64,000 nucleotides of DNA from Selenomonadales bacterium 4137-cl (GCA_032334055.1 JAUOZS010000001.1:2950501-3014500), one strand, 5' to 3'; shown: positions 31,258-51,670, numbered from the stretch's first letter. A program made the numbers and translations. The notes: a model not told the origin generated them from the letters alone.

Positions 31258-31518
31258 CTATTTCGCCTTCTCCAAAATCTCCACGACGCGCCAGCGCTTG
31301 TCTTTCGACAGCGGCCGGGTCTCCATGATCTTCACGGTATCGCCCGTCTTGCTCTCGTTGTTCTCATCGTGAGCCTTGAACTTGGTCGTAGTCTTGACCG
31401 GTTTATTATACAGGGGGTGACGAACCAGACGCTCCACGGCCACGACCACCGTCTTCTGCATCTTGTCGCTGACCACCTTGCCGATCCTGATCTTGCGTTC
31501 GTTTCTCTCTTCCGTCAC
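31258..31518 (-). CDS. rpsQ: 30S ribosomal protein S17
   Basis: An 86-aa OB-fold protein that binds 16S helix 11. Seen as [19 protein letters not shown] and [18 protein letters not shown]. Confidence 0.97.
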   Translation of the reverse strand: MTEERNERKIRIGKVVSDKMQKTVVVAVERLVRHPLYNKPVKTTTKFKAHDENNESKTGDTVKIMETRPLSKDKRWRVVEILEKAK

Positions 31519-31566
31519 GTTCTCTAGCCTCCTTCCGACTGCACTTTCCTACGCAACCTGCCGTCC

Positions 31567-31770
31567 TTAAGCCTGCTTGGCCTTAAGCTCGCGCTCGCGC
31601 TGAATCGTCTTGATGCGGGCGATAGTCTTCTTGACCTCTTTAATCCGCATCGGATTCTCCAGCTGGCCGGTCGCGTGCTGAAACCGGAGGTTGAAAAGCT
31701 CATCTTTCAGGCCGACCAGCTTCTGGTCGAGCTCAGTAACGCTCATATCGCGCACGTCTTTCACCTTCAT
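31567..31770 (-). CDS. rpmC: 50S ribosomal protein L29
   Basis: A 67-aa two-helix protein at the tunnel exit, a docking site for SRP and trigger factor. Sequence [22 protein letters not shown] is typical. Its ATG shares one base with the rplP stop codon. Confidence 0.97.
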   Translation of the reverse strand: MKVKDVRDMSVTELDQKLVGLKDELFNLRFQHATGQLENPMRIKEVKKTIARIKTIQRERELKAKQA

Positions 31771-32216
31771 TACGCGTCACCACCCACTTCTTCATGGTCT
31801 TGGCCCGCTTCTTCCCTCCTGACAAACTTCGTCTTGATGGGAAGCTTGTGGGCAGCCAGACGCAAGGCCTCCTTGGCCAGCTCTTCCGGCACCCCGGCCA
31901 GTTCGAACATGACGCGGCCCGGTTTTACCACCGCCACCCAGTACTCGGGCGAACCCTTGCCGCTACCCATGCGGGTCTCGGCCGGCTTGGCGGTAATCGG
32001 CTTATCGGGGAAAATCTTGATCCACACCTGACCGCCGCGCTTGATATAGCGGGTCATGGCGATACGGGCCGCCTCGATCTGGCGATTGGTGATCCAGGCC
32101 GGCTCGAGCGCCACCAGGCCGTACTCGCCGTGGCTGACCGTGTTGCCCTTATTCGCCTTGCCGGTCATGCGGCCGCGGAACTGCTTACGGTGCTTCACTC
32201 TTTTCGGCAGAAGCAT
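31770..32216 (-). CDS. rplP: 50S ribosomal protein L16
   Basis: A 148-aa protein at the A-site tRNA elbow. [19 protein letters not shown], the conserved arginine-bearing [15 protein letters not shown] and [12 protein letters not shown] are present. The ATG shares one base with the rpsC stop. Confidence 0.98.
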   Translation of the reverse strand: MLLPKRVKHRKQFRGRMTGKANKGNTVSHGEYGLVALEPAWITNRQIEAARIAMTRYIKRGGQVWIKIFPDKPITAKPAETRMGSGKGSPEYWVAVVKPGRVMFELAGVPEELAKEALRLAAHKLPIKTKFVRREEAGQDHEEVGGDA

Positions 32217-32959
32217 TACTTATCGCTCCCTTCAGCGGCGACGGCAGCGTCCTTCCTGGGGGCACGCCTCTCGCGCCGGGGTTCGGGTCTCGATTCATGG
32301 CTCGTCTCGCCGGCAGTGCCCAGCTTCGGCGCCTGCGGAAGAACCTCGCCCTTGTAAATCCACACCTTCACGCCGATGCGGCCGTAAGTGGTGTGAGCCT
32401 CGGCGGTGCCGTAATCGATATCGGCCCGCAGAGTATGCAGCGGGATGCTGCCCTCGCGGTAACTCTCGGTACGCGCGATCTCGGCGCCGCCCAAACGGCC
32501 GCCGACCATAACCTTGATACCTTTGGCGCCCATGCGCATCGTGCGGCCCACCGACTGCTTCATAGCGCGGCGGAAAGCGATCCGCTTTTCAAGCTGGGCG
32601 GCGATATTCTCGGCCACCAGCGTAGCGTCAAGCTCAGCCTGCTTGATCTCGGCGATATTAACGTCGATAACCTTGCCGGCCAACTGCTTAAGGCCCCTTT
32701 TCAACTCCTCGATACCGGCGCCGCCGCGGCCGATAACCATCCCCGGCTTAGCGGTATGGATCGTAACCTTCACGCGGGTTGCGGCCCGTTCGATCTCCAC
32801 GCGGGAAATCCCGGCGGAATAAAGCTTCTTCTTGATATACTCACGGATCTTGACATCCTCGTGGAGCAGCTTAGCGTAGTCCTTATCGGCGAACCACCTG
32901 GCGTCCCAGTTCTTGATGATGCCGATCCTAAGTCCGTGCGGATTGACCTTTTGACCCAC
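32216..32959 (-). CDS. rpsC: 30S ribosomal protein S3
   Basis: A 247-aa protein at the mRNA entry channel. It has an N-terminal KH domain ([17 protein letters not shown]) and a C-terminal S3 domain ([23 protein letters not shown]). The last 35 residues are a Arg/Glu/Ala-rich tail (for example [17 protein letters not shown]) longer than in B. subtilis. Confidence 0.98.
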   Translation of the reverse strand: MGQKVNPHGLRIGIIKNWDARWFADKDYAKLLHEDVKIREYIKKKLYSAGISRVEIERAATRVKVTIHTAKPGMVIGRGGAGIEELKRGLKQLAGKVIDVNIAEIKQAELDATLVAENIAAQLEKRIAFRRAMKQSVGRTMRMGAKGIKVMVGGRLGGAEIARTESYREGSIPLHTLRADIDYGTAEAHTTYGRIGVKVWIYKGEVLPQAPKLGTAGETSHESRPEPRRERRAPRKDAAVAAEGSDK

Positions 32960-32979
32960 TTCTTTCCCTCCTTCGCCGC

Positions 32980-33312
32980 TTAACGCTCTTTTACGACAAC
33001 CGTCACATGACTCGACCGCTTCAGGATCTTGAAGGCCTGGCCGCGGGAGCGCGGGTGGATCCGCTTCAGAGTCGGGCCCTGATCGGCGTAGGCGGCTGCG
33101 ACGTACAGCTTGTCGGTATTCATGTCATAATTGTGCTCAGCGTTGGCCACCGCCGACTTGAGCACCTTCTCGACAACCTCGGACGCGACCTTCGGCGTGT
33201 GCTTCAAGATGGCGAAAGCTTCGCCCACACTCTTGCCGCGGATAAGATCAATAACAATGCGGACCTTGCGCGGCGCGATGCGGATATACTTGGCAATTGC
33301 CTTGGCTTCCAT
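32980..33312 (-). CDS. rplV: 50S ribosomal protein L22
   Basis: A 110-aa protein whose beta-hairpin lines the exit tunnel. [22 protein letters not shown] and the loop [15 protein letters not shown] are standard; the macrolide-relevant loop shows no insertion. Confidence 0.98.
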   Translation of the reverse strand: MEAKAIAKYIRIAPRKVRIVIDLIRGKSVGEAFAILKHTPKVASEVVEKVLKSAVANAEHNYDMNTDKLYVAAAYADQGPTLKRIHPRSRGQAFKILKRSSHVTVVVKER

Positions 33313-33333
33313 GATAAACCCCCTCTCGGTCGG

Positions 33334-33615
33334 CTATTTCAGCGACGTTGATTTCTCGGAGCCGCCATGACCCCGGTAAGTGCGGGTCGGCGCGAACTCG
33401 CCCAGCTTATGGCCGACCATATCCTCGGTGACATACACCGGCACATGCTTGCGGCCGTCGTGCACAGCGATAGTATGGCCGACGAAATTGGGCAGGATGG
33501 TCGACGCCCGAGACCAGGTCTTCACAACCTTCTTCTCATTCTTGGAATTCATGACTTTTATCTTCTTCAGCAGGCTCTCGTGAACATACGGCCCTTTTTT
33601 AACAGATCTTGACAC
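33334..33615 (-). CDS. rpsS: 30S ribosomal protein S19
   Basis: A 93-aa head protein. [17 protein letters not shown] and the [19 protein letters not shown] stretch identify it. Confidence 0.98.
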   Translation of the reverse strand: MSRSVKKGPYVHESLLKKIKVMNSKNEKKVVKTWSRASTILPNFVGHTIAVHDGRKHVPVYVTEDMVGHKLGEFAPTRTYRGHGGSEKSTSLK

Positions 33616-33641
33616 CCTACAGGCCTCCTTTCGCTATGCGG

Positions 33642-34469
33642 TTATTTCGTCCTTCTCTTGACAATAAGGCGATCCGAAGCCTTCTTGCCGCGGGTTTTCG
33701 CGCCGACGGCATGCTTGCCCCACGGAGTGACCGGGTGCTTGCGGCCGACAGGCGAACGGCCCTCGCCACCGCCGTGCGGATGGTCGATCGGGTTCATCGC
33801 CACACCGCGGTTGGCGGGACGGACACCCATCCAGCGCGAACGGCCGGCCTTGCCGATAGTAATATTCTCGTGCTCCAGATTGCCTACCTGACCGATGGTC
33901 GCCTTGCAGTTAACGTGCACCTTGCGGAGCTCGCCTGACGGCAGGCGCAGCAGAGCGTTGCCGCCTTCCTTGGCCATCAGCTGGGCGGATGCGCCGGCGC
34001 TGCGGACCATCTGGCCGCCTTTGCCGATCTTCATCTCAATATTGTGGACCTGCGTGCCCACCGGGATATCCTTCAGCGCCAGAGCGTTGCCGACCTTGAT
34101 GTCGGCGCCCACGCCGCTCATAACCGAATCGCCCACCTTCAGCCCGTTGGGGGCCAGGATATAGCGCTTCTCGCCGTCGGCATAGTTAAGGAGCGCGATG
34201 CGGGCCGAGCGGTTCGGATCATACTCGATCGTAGCCACCTTCGCCGGCACGCCGTCCTTATTGCGCTTGAAATCGATAATCCGGTACAGGCGCTTGTGCC
34301 CGCCGCCCTGATGGCGGACGGTCAGACGGCCCTGCTGGTTGCGGCCGCCGTGTTTATGCAGTCTCTCGGTAAGCGACTTCTCAGGCCTGTCGGTGGTTAC
34401 CTCGTTGAAACTGGCCACCGTCATGAACCGCCGCCCCGGAGCGTAGGGTTTAAAGGACTTTACTGCCAT
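33642..34469 (-). CDS. rplB: 50S ribosomal protein L2
   Basis: A 275-aa protein close to the peptidyl-transferase centre. [20 protein letters not shown] in the first third and the essential [15 protein letters not shown] loop near the end are intact. Confidence 0.99.
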   Translation of the reverse strand: MAVKSFKPYAPGRRFMTVASFNEVTTDRPEKSLTERLHKHGGRNQQGRLTVRHQGGGHKRLYRIIDFKRNKDGVPAKVATIEYDPNRSARIALLNYADGEKRYILAPNGLKVGDSVMSGVGADIKVGNALALKDIPVGTQVHNIEMKIGKGGQMVRSAGASAQLMAKEGGNALLRLPSGELRKVHVNCKATIGQVGNLEHENITIGKAGRSRWMGVRPANRGVAMNPIDHPHGGGEGRSPVGRKHPVTPWGKHAVGAKTRGKKASDRLIVKRRTK

Positions 34470-34486
34470 TGGTGCCCCTCCTTACC

Positions 34487-34774
34487 TTATAAGCCTTCGA
34501 AGAACTCAATGCTCTGGCCCGGAGCCAGCTTGACGATGGCCTTCTTGTAATCCGGACGTTTGCCTTGAGTCTTGCCCATCCGCTTCATCTTGCCCATCAC
34601 GCGGATAGTGTTCACATCGAGCACCTTCACCTTGAAAATCTGCTCGACGGCTTGGCGGATCTCCACCTTATTGGCCTTGAGCGGAACGATAAAGGTGTAC
34701 TTGTTGTCCTGCATCAGAGCCGTAGCCTTCTCGGTGATAAGCGGGCGGATCAGGATGTCGCGCGCATTTGTCAT
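34487..34774 (-). CDS. rplW: 50S ribosomal protein L23
   Basis: A 95-aa tunnel-exit protein, a contact for SRP and trigger factor. [20 protein letters not shown] is the family N-terminus. ATG shares one base with the rplD stop. Confidence 0.98.
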   Translation of the reverse strand: MTNARDILIRPLITEKATALMQDNKYTFIVPLKANKVEIRQAVEQIFKVKVLDVNTIRVMGKMKRMGKTQGKRPDYKKAIVKLAPGQSIEFFEGL

Positions 34775-35400
34775 TACGCCAACACCTCCTCAATCTTGCT
34801 GACCGCGTCTTTCGTAATCAGAACCTTGTCGTGATACAGGATATCGTACACGTTCAGGCCCATCGAAGTGATGCTCTTCACGCCGGGAATATTCCGCGAA
34901 GACTTCTCGACATTCTCGTCGGCCGACGCCATGATGATAAGCGCCTTATCCTCGCCCACCTTAAGGCTGTCGAGCATGCTTATGACCGTCTTGGTCTTGG
35001 GCTCCTTGACAGCGATGTCCTCCATCACCATCAGCTCGCCCGCCTGGACCTTGGCCGACAGCGCCGACTTGATCGCCAGGCGGCGGGCCTTGCGAGGCAT
35101 CGAATACGCATAGCTGCGGGGCTGCGGACCGAAAACCGTACCGCCGCCGACCCAAATCGGCGAACGGGTGCTGCCGGAACGGGCGCGGCCGGTGCCCTTC
35201 TGGCGCCACGGCTTCCTGCCGCCGCCGCGGACCAGGCCGCGGGTCTTGGTGGCGGCCGTACCCAGACGCTGATTGGCCATCTGCATGACCACCGCCTGGT
35301 GCATCACAGCCTCGTTCACCTCGACGCCGAACACGGCATCGTTAAGCTCTATTTCGCCGGTCTGGGCGCCGGTCATGTTATAAACTGCTACTTTCGGCAT
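34774..35400 (-). CDS. rplD: 50S ribosomal protein L4
   Basis: A 208-aa protein with a tunnel loop. [21 protein letters not shown] is the conserved extended loop, the region where macrolide-resistance changes map in other bacteria; it looks normal. In E. coli L4 represses the S10 operon. Confidence 0.98.
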   Translation of the reverse strand: MPKVAVYNMTGAQTGEIELNDAVFGVEVNEAVMHQAVVMQMANQRLGTAATKTRGLVRGGGRKPWRQKGTGRARSGSTRSPIWVGGGTVFGPQPRSYAYSMPRKARRLAIKSALSAKVQAGELMVMEDIAVKEPKTKTVISMLDSLKVGEDKALIIMASADENVEKSSRNIPGVKSITSMGLNVYDILYHDKVLITKDAVSKIEEVLA

Positions 35401-35434
35401 AACTTAAGTCCTCCTTTCGCGTCACCAGTTGCGG

Positions 35435-36076
35435 TTATTTCGTCTTTTTTACCGTGTCCCTGATGACAACGAAGCTGCCCCGCGGACCGGGAACGGCGCC
35501 CTTGATCAGGATTAGATTGCGGGCCGCGTCGACTTTCGCGACCTTCAGACCCTGCACGGTAACCTTTTGGCCACCCATGCGGCCGGGAAGCTTCTTGCCC
35601 TTGAAAACCTTGCCGCCGCCGCCGCTCATCCGGGAACCGATAGTGCCCGGCTCGCGGTGGGACTTGGAACCGTGGCCCATCGGGCCGCGCTTGTAATTAT
35701 GGCGCTTGATGCCGCCGGCGAAGCCTTTGCCCTTGGCAGTGCCGGTTACGTCGATGATCTCGCCTTCGCTGAACACATCCACGCCGACCGTTTCGCCTAC
35801 CTTATACTCGGGCGCGCTCGGCAGCCTGAGCTCGCGGATGAACCGCACCGGCTTCACGCCGGCCTTGGCGAAATGGCCCTTCATCGGCTTGGTGGCCTTC
35901 TTATCCTTGATAAGGCCGAACCCGAGCTGCACGGCATTGTAGCCGTCGCTCTCCACAGTCTTATTCTGAAGTACGACGCTGGAGCCGGCCTCGACGACCG
36001 TCACCGGAATGACCTCGCCCTTCTCGGTGAAGATCTGCGTCATACCAAGTTTCTTACCCAAAATTCCTTTAGACAT
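35435..36076 (-). CDS. rplC: 50S ribosomal protein L3
   Basis: A 213-aa primary assembly protein. [20 protein letters not shown] and [17 protein letters not shown] are diagnostic. It follows rpsJ by 13 bases. Confidence 0.99.
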   Translation of the reverse strand: MSKGILGKKLGMTQIFTEKGEVIPVTVVEAGSSVVLQNKTVESDGYNAVQLGFGLIKDKKATKPMKGHFAKAGVKPVRFIRELRLPSAPEYKVGETVGVDVFSEGEIIDVTGTAKGKGFAGGIKRHNYKRGPMGHGSKSHREPGTIGSRMSGGGGKVFKGKKLPGRMGGQKVTVQGLKVAKVDAARNLILIKGAVPGPRGSFVVIRDTVKKTK

Positions 36077-36089
36077 TCATGCCACCCCC

Positions 36090-36401
36090 TTACAGCTTAA
36101 TCTCGATGTCCACGCCCGCCGGCAGATCGAGGCGCATCAGCGCGTCAACCGTTTTCGGGGTCGGCTCGACGATATCAATAAGGCGCTTGTGGGTCCGCAT
36201 CTCGAACTGCTCGCGGGAATCCTTATTGACATGGGGTGAACGCAAGATCGTGAAGATATTCTTCTCGGTGGGAAGCGGGATGGGACCCGATACCATCGCG
36301 CCGGTGCGCTTCGCGGTATCAACGATTTTGGCCGCGCTGGCGTCCAGCGCCTTGTGGTCGTATGCCTTCAGGCGGATCCTGATCTTCTGTTGCTTAGCCA
36401 T
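36090..36401 (-). CDS. rpsJ: 30S ribosomal protein S10 (NusE)
   Basis: A 103-aa head protein that also acts with NusB/NusG in antitermination. [18 protein letters not shown] and the [19 protein letters not shown] loop are intact. It opens the S10 run. The 174 bases between it and tuf hold the tuf terminator (36521-36558) and no promoter I would assert. Confidence 0.98.
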   Translation of the reverse strand: MAKQQKIRIRLKAYDHKALDASAAKIVDTAKRTGAMVSGPIPLPTEKNIFTILRSPHVNKDSREQFEMRTHKRLIDIVEPTPKTVDALMRLDLPAGVDIEIKL

Positions 36402-36520
36402 TGTGTAGCCTCCTTATCGCCCAGTTTCATGAACTGACACTTCTCAACGGGAGTTTCCCCGCAACGCGGGCAACATCCCGTCTCATCGCCTGGGAAAACC
36501 GAGTATATACTTTAAAAAAC

Positions 36521-36558
36521 CATATCCGGGCCGGGGCGGCAGGTAGCCGCCCCGCCCG
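36521..36558 (-). terminator. Terminator after tuf (first copy)
   Basis: GC-rich stem (GGGGCGGC at 36533-36540 with GCCGCCCC at 36546-36553, extended by CGGGC/GCCCG). On the minus strand it is followed, after GGATATGG, by TTTTTT. It separates the str operon from the S10 genes, at least in part. Confidence 0.8.
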
Positions 36559-36575
36559 AATCAGAATGCGGGATG

Positions 36576-37778
<1,203 letters not shown>

Positions 37779-37894
37779 TTCACTAAACCTCCTAAATGAT
37801 GCTTTTTCGAATACCAGCTATTACCGGGCCGGCTGGCCCGCCGAAGTCTAGAATCGCCTCAACCCGGCGGGCGGACAGGCCGCCCGGCCTAATA

Positions 37895-39976
37895 TCACGC
37901 GCCCTTGACCTTGGCGATAATCGCCTCGGAAATGCTCTTCGGCACATCCTCGTAATGGTCGAACTCCATCGAGTAAACGCCGCGCCCCTGGGTCCGCGAA
38001 CGGAGGTCGGTCGCGTAGCCGAACATCTCGGCCAGCGGCACGAACGACCTGATAACCTGGGCCCCGGCGCGGGACTCCATCCCCTCGATACGGCCGCGGC
38101 GGGAGTTGAGGTCGCCGATAACGTCGCCCATGTACTCCTCCGGCACCGTAACCTCGACCTTCATATAAGGCTCGAGGAGAGCGGGATCGGCCTTGGCGGC
38201 ACCCGCCTTGAAGCCCATGGAACCGGCAATCTTGAAAGCCATCTCCGACGAGTCGACGTCGTGGTAAGAGCCGTCGTAGACCGTGACCTTCACGTCCACC
38301 ATCGGATACCCGGCGAGAACGCCGCTCTCCATCGCCTCTTTGACGCCCGCCTCGATGGGGTTGATGTACTCCTTGGGAATAACGCCGCCGACGATCTTGT
38401 TCTCGAACTCGAAGCCGACACCCGGCTCCTGAGGCGTCAGTTCCAGCCAGCAGTGGCCGTACTGGCCGCGGCCGCCGGACTGGCGGACGAACTTGCCCTC
38501 CGCCTTGACGGTCTTCCTGATCGTCTCGCGATAAGCCACCTGCGGCTTGCCCACCGTGCAGTCCACTTTGAACTCGCGCAGCATGCGGTCGACGATAATC
38601 TCCAGGTGCAGTTCGCCCATACCCTCGATGATCGTCTGGCCCGACTCCGGATCGGTATGCATCCGGAAGGTGGGATCCTCCTCCGCCAGGCGGACGAGCG
38701 CCACGCCCATCTTATCCTGGTCGGCCTTCGTCTTAGGCTCCACCGCCACCGAAATAACAGGTTCGGGGAAAACCATCGACTCGAGGATTATCGGGTGCTT
38801 GTCGTCGCACAGCGTATCGCCGGTGGTCGTATCCTTGAAACCGACCGCAGCCGCGATATCGCCGGTATAAACTATCTCGATCTCCTCGCGGTGATTGGCG
38901 TGCATCTGGAGAATCCGGCCGACCCGTTCCTTCTTGCCCTTGGTCGAATTGAAAACATAAGAACCGGACTCCAGCTTGCCGGAATAAACGCGGAAGAAGG
39001 TCAGCTTGCCGACATAGGGGTCGGCCATGATCTTGAAAGCCAGCGCCGAAAACGGCTTATCGTCGCCCGCCGGGCGTTCGTCTTCCTCGCCGCTGTCAGG
39101 GTTGACGCCCTTGATCGCGGGGATGTCGGTCGGCGCCGGCATGAATTCGACGACAGCATCGAGAAGAGGCTGCACGCCCTTGTTCTTGTAAGACGAGCCA
39201 CACAGCACCGGGGTCATCCTGCAGGCGATCGTCGCCTTGCGGATGCCTCCCCTGATCTCCTCCACCGTCAGCTCTTCGCCTTCGAGGTACTTCATCATCA
39301 GGTCGTCGTCGCTCTCGGCGACGGCGTCCAGCAGGTTCTGGCGGTAAAGTTCCGCCTGCTCCTTGTATTCCTCGGGAATCTCGGTCGCCTCGCTAACCTT
39401 GCCGAGATCGTCGGTATAGACGATCGCCTTCATCTCAATCAGATCGATTATACCCTTGTAGGTATCCTCGAATCCGATCGGCAGTTGGATGGGAACAGCG
39501 TTGGCGCCGAGCCGGCTTTTCATCATATCGACGACCCGGAAGAAATCGGCGCCGATGATATCCATTTTGTTGACATACGCCATACGGGGAACACCGTATT
39601 TATCGGCCTGCCGCCAAACCGTCTCGGACTGGGGCTCGACCCCGCCCTTAGCGCAGAATACGGCAACCGACCCGTCAAGCACCCTCAGCGAACGCTCCAC
39701 CTCGACGGTAAAGTCCACGTGTCCTGGTGTGTCGATGATGTTTATACGATGCCCGTTCCACTGGCACGTCGTAGCTGCGGAGGTAATGGTTATGCCGCGT
39801 TCTTGCTCCTGCACCATCCAGTCCATCGTAGCCGCGCCATCATGCACTTCACCGATCTTGTGAACTCTGCCTGTATAGAATAAGATGCGTTCAGTTGTAG
39901 TAGTCTTGCCGGCGTCTATATGAGCCATGATGCCGATGTTCCGCGTCTTATCGAGTGGAAACTTTCTGGCCACCAT
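37895..39976 (-). CDS. fusA: Elongation factor G
   Basis: A 693-aa translocase GTPase. G motifs [23 protein letters not shown] and NKMD are present, as are domains II-V (for example [17 protein letters not shown] at the end). Start set at ATG 39976 ([13 protein letters not shown]), five bases behind AAGGAG; an in-frame GTG six bases upstream overlaps the SD. Confidence 0.98.
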   Translation of the reverse strand: MVARKFPLDKTRNIGIMAHIDAGKTTTTERILFYTGRVHKIGEVHDGAATMDWMVQEQERGITITSAATTCQWNGHRINIIDTPGHVDFTVEVERSLRVLDGSVAVFCAKGGVEPQSETVWRQADKYGVPRMAYVNKMDIIGADFFRVVDMMKSRLGANAVPIQLPIGFEDTYKGIIDLIEMKAIVYTDDLGKVSEATEIPEEYKEQAELYRQNLLDAVAESDDDLMMKYLEGEELTVEEIRGGIRKATIACRMTPVLCGSSYKNKGVQPLLDAVVEFMPAPTDIPAIKGVNPDSGEEDERPAGDDKPFSALAFKIMADPYVGKLTFFRVYSGKLESGSYVFNSTKGKKERVGRILQMHANHREEIEIVYTGDIAAAVGFKDTTTGDTLCDDKHPIILESMVFPEPVISVAVEPKTKADQDKMGVALVRLAEEDPTFRMHTDPESGQTIIEGMGELHLEIIVDRMLREFKVDCTVGKPQVAYRETIRKTVKAEGKFVRQSGGRGQYGHCWLELTPQEPGVGFEFENKIVGGVIPKEYINPIEAGVKEAMESGVLAGYPMVDVKVTVYDGSYHDVDSSEMAFKIAGSMGFKAGAAKADPALLEPYMKVEVTVPEEYMGDVIGDLNSRRGRIEGMESRAGAQVIRSFVPLAEMFGYATDLRSRTQGRGVYSMEFDHYEDVPKSISEAIIAKVKGA

Positions 39977-40013
39977 TATCACTCCTTACTCGGACCACAA
40001 GCCCGGCCCGGAA

Positions 40014-40496
<483 letters not shown>

Positions 40497-40523
40497 TCAA
40501 CAGAGAACTTGCTTGCGAAAAAC

Positions 40524-40898
40524 CTACTTCTTGGGGCGTTTGGCGCCGTATTTCGACCTGGCCTGGCCGCGTTTGGCCACACCGGCGGTATCGAGCGCGC
40601 CGCGGATAATGTGATAACGCACGCCCGGCAGGTCCTTGACACGGCCGCCCCGGATGAGAACCACCGAGTGCTCCTGAAGGTTATGGCCGATGCCCGGGAT
40701 GTAGGCGGTCACTTCGATACTGTTGGTAAGACGCACCCTGGCGACCTTACGCAGCGCGGAATTAGGCTTCTTCGGAGTGGTCGTGTAAACCCTCGTGCAT
40801 ACCCCGCGCTTTTGGGGGCATTCCTTCAAAGCGGGCGCAGTGGATTTCTTACCCAGCTCTTCTCTGCCTTTGCGTACCAATTGACTGATTGTCGGCAT
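40524..40898 (-). CDS. rpsL: 30S ribosomal protein S12
   Basis: A 124-aa decoding-centre protein. The [10 protein letters not shown] loop has the streptomycin-sensitive lysine, and the [17 protein letters not shown] loop, site of aspartate methylthiolation in other bacteria, is intact. Confidence 0.98.
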   Translation of the reverse strand: MPTISQLVRKGREELGKKSTAPALKECPQKRGVCTRVYTTTPKKPNSALRKVARVRLTNSIEVTAYIPGIGHNLQEHSVVLIRGGRVKDLPGVRYHIIRGALDTAGVAKRGQARSKYGAKRPKK

Positions 40899-40988
40899 AA
40901 ATACACCTCCTTCCCTAAAATGAGTTGTAAATTAATTTTGCCCCTTGCGGCTTTTGCAAGGGGCAAAACGGTTAACACCGGTCCCTTA

Positions 40989-41237
40989 CTAAACCTTAAT
41001 CACAGCGACAGCCGCCGCACCGACCTCGATGCCGCAGGCCTTGCCAAGCTCGCCCATGCTGGGCGCCGTTTCCACCTTCACGCCGGCACGGGCACAAGCC
41101 TCGCGGAGCGGCACAGTGACCCGGTTATCGGCATCCTCGGCCAAAAAGACCAGGCAGGCCTGGCCCTTCTCAACCGCTTTCGCCGCCTGCTTGGCGCCGA
41201 CGACTTTTTTGGCGTCTTTCAAAGTGCCGATGGGCAT
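40989..41237 (-). CDS. L7Ae/L30e-like RNA-binding protein
   Basis: An 82-aa member of the L7Ae/L30e/S12e family. Such genes (YbxF/RplGB type) precede rpsL in many Firmicutes and bind kink-turn RNA. GAKQAAKAVEKGQACLVFLAEDADNR is the recognisable core. It is first in the str operon and has its own promoter at 41304-41332. Confidence 0.92.
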   Translation of the reverse strand: MPIGTLKDAKKVVGAKQAAKAVEKGQACLVFLAEDADNRVTVPLREACARAGVKVETAPSMGELGKACGIEVGAAAVAVIKV

Positions 41238-41303
41238 GGTCGGTCACTCCTCAGCAGCAAACTGATAGGGTAAAAAAGCCAATTACGCCATGGACACTTT
41301 AAT

Positions 41304-41332
41304 ATATTATCACCACAACCCAGCGGTGTCAA
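41304..41332 (-). promoter_or_regulatory. Sigma-A promoter of the str operon
   Basis: TTGACA (41327-41332), 17-base spacer ending in TGA, and TAATAT (41304-41309) on the minus strand; the TG gives an extended -10. It lies 67 bases before the L7Ae-like start, between it and repeat R5. Confidence 0.9.
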
Positions 41333-41399
41333 GAGATTTACTGAGGTCTTGGCAACTTTATTATGCCCACGCCCCCTAGTGTATCATCCCTATACTTTA

Positions 41400-41519
41400 G
41401 GATTGCCTGAGAAGTCCATCTGCGGCGTTGCTCCTCGGCTGCCATCCTCAGCGTACATCGTGTACGCTTCCGGTGTCAGCCTCCGGTGCGCCTTGCATCT
41501 GGAGCTTCTCAGACAATCC
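41400..41519. repeat. Intergenic palindromic element, copy R5
   Basis: The cleanest copy. Left core TCCATCTGCGGCGTTGCTCC, right core GTGCGCCTTGCATCTGGAGC. Arms GGATTGCCTGAGAAG (41400-41414) and CTTCTCAGACAATCC (41505-41519) pair except at one position. The centre has AGCGTACA-TCG-TGTACGCT, 8 bp perfect. It lies 25 bases past the rpoC stop and could serve as its 3' end. Confidence 0.88.
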
Positions 41520-41544
41520 CGGCATTACATTAGGTTACGTTTGA

Positions 41545-45489
<3,945 letters not shown>

Positions 45490-45581
45490 GGGCCTATCGC
45501 TCCCTTCACTCTTCAAGCCTTGCTTACCACATCAACCGACTCTGCCGGCCGTTGCCGGCCAGACGGTCACCCGCCCCGCGG

Positions 45582-49403
<3,822 letters not shown>

Positions 49404-49476
49404 TAAAGCCTTCACCCCTTAGCCCATTTTCACGGCAACTCACTAAGCAACACATGGCAGGAAACGATAAAATGCG

Positions 49477-49522
49477 AAAAAGAAGCAAGGTTTATACTGG
49501 CTTGCATAACCTTGCTCTTTTT
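49477..49522 (-). terminator. Attenuator-like hairpin in the rpoB leader
   Basis: On the minus strand AAAAAGAGCAAGGTT pairs with AACCTTGCTTCTTTTT (one bulge) around a 15-base loop, ending in a T5 tract. It lies between the rpoB promoter and rpoB, so it would stop part of the transcripts unless bypassed. Confidence 0.7.
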
Positions 49523-49635
49523 AGCTGATGAGAAAATCCATCCTCCACTATATTACTATTTCCTGCCAACCGGCAAAATATACCGGGCGCAGCCGATAAA
49601 TTTTTGTGACAGGAAAATACGTACCGCATTTTAAA

Positions 49636-49664
49636 ATGGTATCACATGGTTTTATACCTGTCAA
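49636..49664 (-). promoter_or_regulatory. Sigma-A promoter of rpoB-rpoC
   Basis: TTGACA (49659-49664), 17-base spacer, TACCAT (49636-49641) on the minus strand, with a TG extension. The start site would be about 230 bases before rpoB. The whole 348-base rplL-rpoB gap holds terminator, promoter and attenuator but no gene. Confidence 0.85.
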
Positions 49665-49706
49665 GTAACAATTACCCATAAATGAGAAATCCATCCTAAA
49701 AAATAT

Positions 49707-49734
49707 GCGGAGGGCATCGGTCGATGCCCTCCGC
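49707..49734 (-). terminator. Terminator after rplL
   Basis: Perfect 13-bp stem (49707-49719 with 49722-49734, GCGGAGGGCATCG) followed on the minus strand by ATATTTTTT. It starts 17 bases past the rplL stop codon. In E. coli the same gap has a partial attenuator. Confidence 0.88.
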
Positions 49735-49751
49735 GCTGTTATCAAGTCTGC

Positions 49752-50129
49752 TTACTTAACCTCGACGGAAGCGCCGGCTTCGGTCAGCTTGGCTTTGAGA
49801 GCCTCGGCGTCAGCCTTGGAGATCTTCTCTTTAACAGGCTTGGGAGCGCCGTCGACCAGGTCTTTGGCTTCCTTCAGGCCCAGGCCGGTAACTTCGCGAA
49901 CGACCTTGATTACGTTGATCTTGGCAGCGCCGGCGTTGGTCAGGATAACGTCGAACTCGGTCTGCTCTTCGGCGGCCGGAGCGGCGGCAGCGGCGGCGGC
50001 GGGGGCGGCGGCCATGGCCACGGGGGCGGCGGCGCTAACGCCGAATTTCTCTTCGAGGGCCTTGATAAGCTCGGCCAGTTCGAGAACGGTCATCTTCTCG
50101 ATAGCTTCCATGATTTGCTCTTTGTTCAT
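49752..50129 (-). CDS. rplL: 50S ribosomal protein L7/L12
   Basis: A 125-aa stalk protein that recruits translation GTPases. The N-terminal dimer domain ([19 protein letters not shown]), an Ala-rich hinge and the C-terminal domain with [22 protein letters not shown] are all clear. Confidence 0.98.
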   Translation of the reverse strand: MNKEQIMEAIEKMTVLELAELIKALEEKFGVSAAAPVAMAAAPAAAAAAAPAAEEQTEFDVILTNAGAAKINVIKVVREVTGLGLKEAKDLVDGAPKPVKEKISKADAEALKAKLTEAGASVEVK

Positions 50130-50175
50130 TTTTCAAACCTCCATTATCTTTCTTAAAAGTAATTTTTGCATTGGG

Positions 50176-50724
50176 TTATTGGGCACTAGCCTCTTTTTGC
50201 TTGCGGATAGCTTCCAGCGCGTACACCAGATTGCTCGGCACGCCGTTAAGCGCCCGGACGAAGCCGGCGATCGGCGCCTGCATCGTACCCAGCAGGGTGG
50301 CGATGAGGACCTCGCGCGGCGGCAGGGTGGCCAGCGCTTTCACGCCGCCGACATCGATAACTTTGCCTTCCACCAGACCGGCCTTGATCTCCAGCGCCTG
50401 CAGCTTGTTCTCCCGGATAAAATCGGAGAGAACCTTGGCCGGCGCCACCGGATCGGTCTCAGACAGCGCAATCGCCGTCGGACCCTCCAGATACGGATCG
50501 AGCCCTTCGATGCCGGCATCCTTGGCAGCGAAGCGGGTCATGGTATTCTTGACGACCCGGTACTCCACGCCAGCCTCGCGCAGCTTGCGGCGCATCTTGG
50601 TATCCATCGCCACGGTGAGGCCGCGGTAGTTGGTCAGCACGGCGCCCTTGGTGGCGAGCAGCTTATCCTTTAGCTCGCTGACGACCGCTTTCTTTTCCGT
50701 CAAAACTGCCTTTTCCTTTTCCAC
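50176..50724 (-). CDS. rplJ: 50S ribosomal protein L10
   Basis: A 182-aa stalk base that carries the L7/L12 dimers and binds its own leader RNA. Start set at the GTG at 50724 (VEKEKAVLTEKKAVV) behind GGAGGTG; the open frame continues to 50898 but that part overlaps the structured leader. YRGLTVAMDTKMRRKLREAGV is the rRNA-binding N-domain. Confidence 0.97.
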   Translation of the reverse strand: MEKEKAVLTEKKAVVSELKDKLLATKGAVLTNYRGLTVAMDTKMRRKLREAGVEYRVVKNTMTRFAAKDAGIEGLDPYLEGPTAIALSETDPVAPAKVLSDFIRENKLQALEIKAGLVEGKVIDVGGVKALATLPPREVLIATLLGTMQAPIAGFVRALNGVPSNLVYALEAIRKQKEASAQ

Positions 50725-50762
50725 AAAAACACCTCCTTGCTGATAACATCCAAAATCAAAAA

Positions 50763-50880
50763 GGCGACCTTCCGGCGTAAACACCGGAGGTCGCCATGGC
50801 AAAGCCAATAAGCGCGGGACTCCGGCCTCGGCAGGCGGGGTAACCCCCGTTACACATCTCTGTACCTGCTGTCTACAGCC
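50763..50880 (-). promoter_or_regulatory. Ribosomal protein L10 leader with terminator
   Basis: Minus-strand leader of rplJ. It begins with the conserved GTAGACAGCAGGTACAGAG and ends in the hairpin GGCGACCTCCGG...CCGGAAGGTCGCC (50763-50795) followed by TTTTTGATTTT. This matches the Firmicutes L10 leader, where L10(L12)4 binding favours termination. Confidence 0.85.
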
Positions 50881-50962
50881 ATCAAATGCGGCTCTCACTT
50901 GGAGGAAAGCCTAAAGTTTTTATGGTCAGCCTCTTATTTATACTACACTTCAGAGGTTTTGT

Positions 50963-51670
50963 CTACTCTTTTTTGCCGCCCTGGGCTTTGAGCGGGTTGA
51001 CCTTTACACCGGGGCCCATCGTCGTCGACAGGGTAATGCCCCGGAGGTACTGGCCCTTGGCCGCCGCCGGCTTCACCTTGATCAGCGTATCCAGCAGGGT
51101 GAAGAAGTTGCCGGCCAGCTTATCGGCATCGAACGACACCTTGCCGATCGGGGCGTGGATATTGCCCGCCTTATCGGTGCGGTATTCGATCTTACCGGCT
51201 TTGATCTCGCTTAAGGCGCGGGTGATATCCATCGTCACCGTGCCCACCTTCGGGTTCGGCATCAGGCCCTTGGGACCGAGAATCTTGCCCAGCTTGCCCA
51301 CCATCCCCATCATATCGGGGGTGGCTACAGCCACATCGAAGTCCGTCCAGCCGCCCTGGATCTTCTCAACCATATCCTCGGCGCCGATAAAATCGGCACC
51401 CGCGGCCTCCGCCTCCTTGGCCTTCTCGCCCTTGGCGAAAACCAGCACCGTCTTGGTCTTGCCGGTGCCGTGGGGCAGCACTACCGCGCCGCGGACCTGC
51501 TGATCGGCATGCTTGGGATCAACCCCGAGCCTTACCGCCACCTCGACCGTCTCATCGAACTTGGCGCTGGCGGTCTTCTTAACGATGTCCACAGCCTCTT
51601 CCGGATCGTAAAGCTTGTTCTTCTCGATCAGCTTGAAAGCTTCATCGTATTTCTTACCGTGTTTCGGCAT
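50963..51670 (-). CDS. rplA: 50S ribosomal protein L1
   Basis: A 235-aa stalk protein that also binds mRNA of its own operon. [21 protein letters not shown], the L1 motif [25 protein letters not shown] and [10 protein letters not shown] identify it. Confidence 0.98.
   Translation of the reverse strand: MPKHGKKYDEAFKLIEKNKLYDPEEAVDIVKKTASAKFDETVEVAVRLGVDPKHADQQVRGAVVLPHGTGKTKTVLVFAKGEKAKEAEAAGADFIGAEDMVEKIQGGWTDFDVAVATPDMMGMVGKLGKILGPKGLMPNPKVGTVTMDITRALSEIKAGKIEYRTDKAGNIHAPIGKVSFDADKLAGNFFTLLDTLIKVKPAAAKGQYLRGITLSTTMGPGVKVNPLKAQGGKKE

Noticed and set aside
37796..39883. A 695-residue frame opposite fusA
   Set aside because: Antisense shadow of fusA, with no family resemblance.
49548..49745. 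A 65-residue frame in the rplL-rpoB gap
   Set aside because: It crosses the terminator and promoter of that gap and has no SD.
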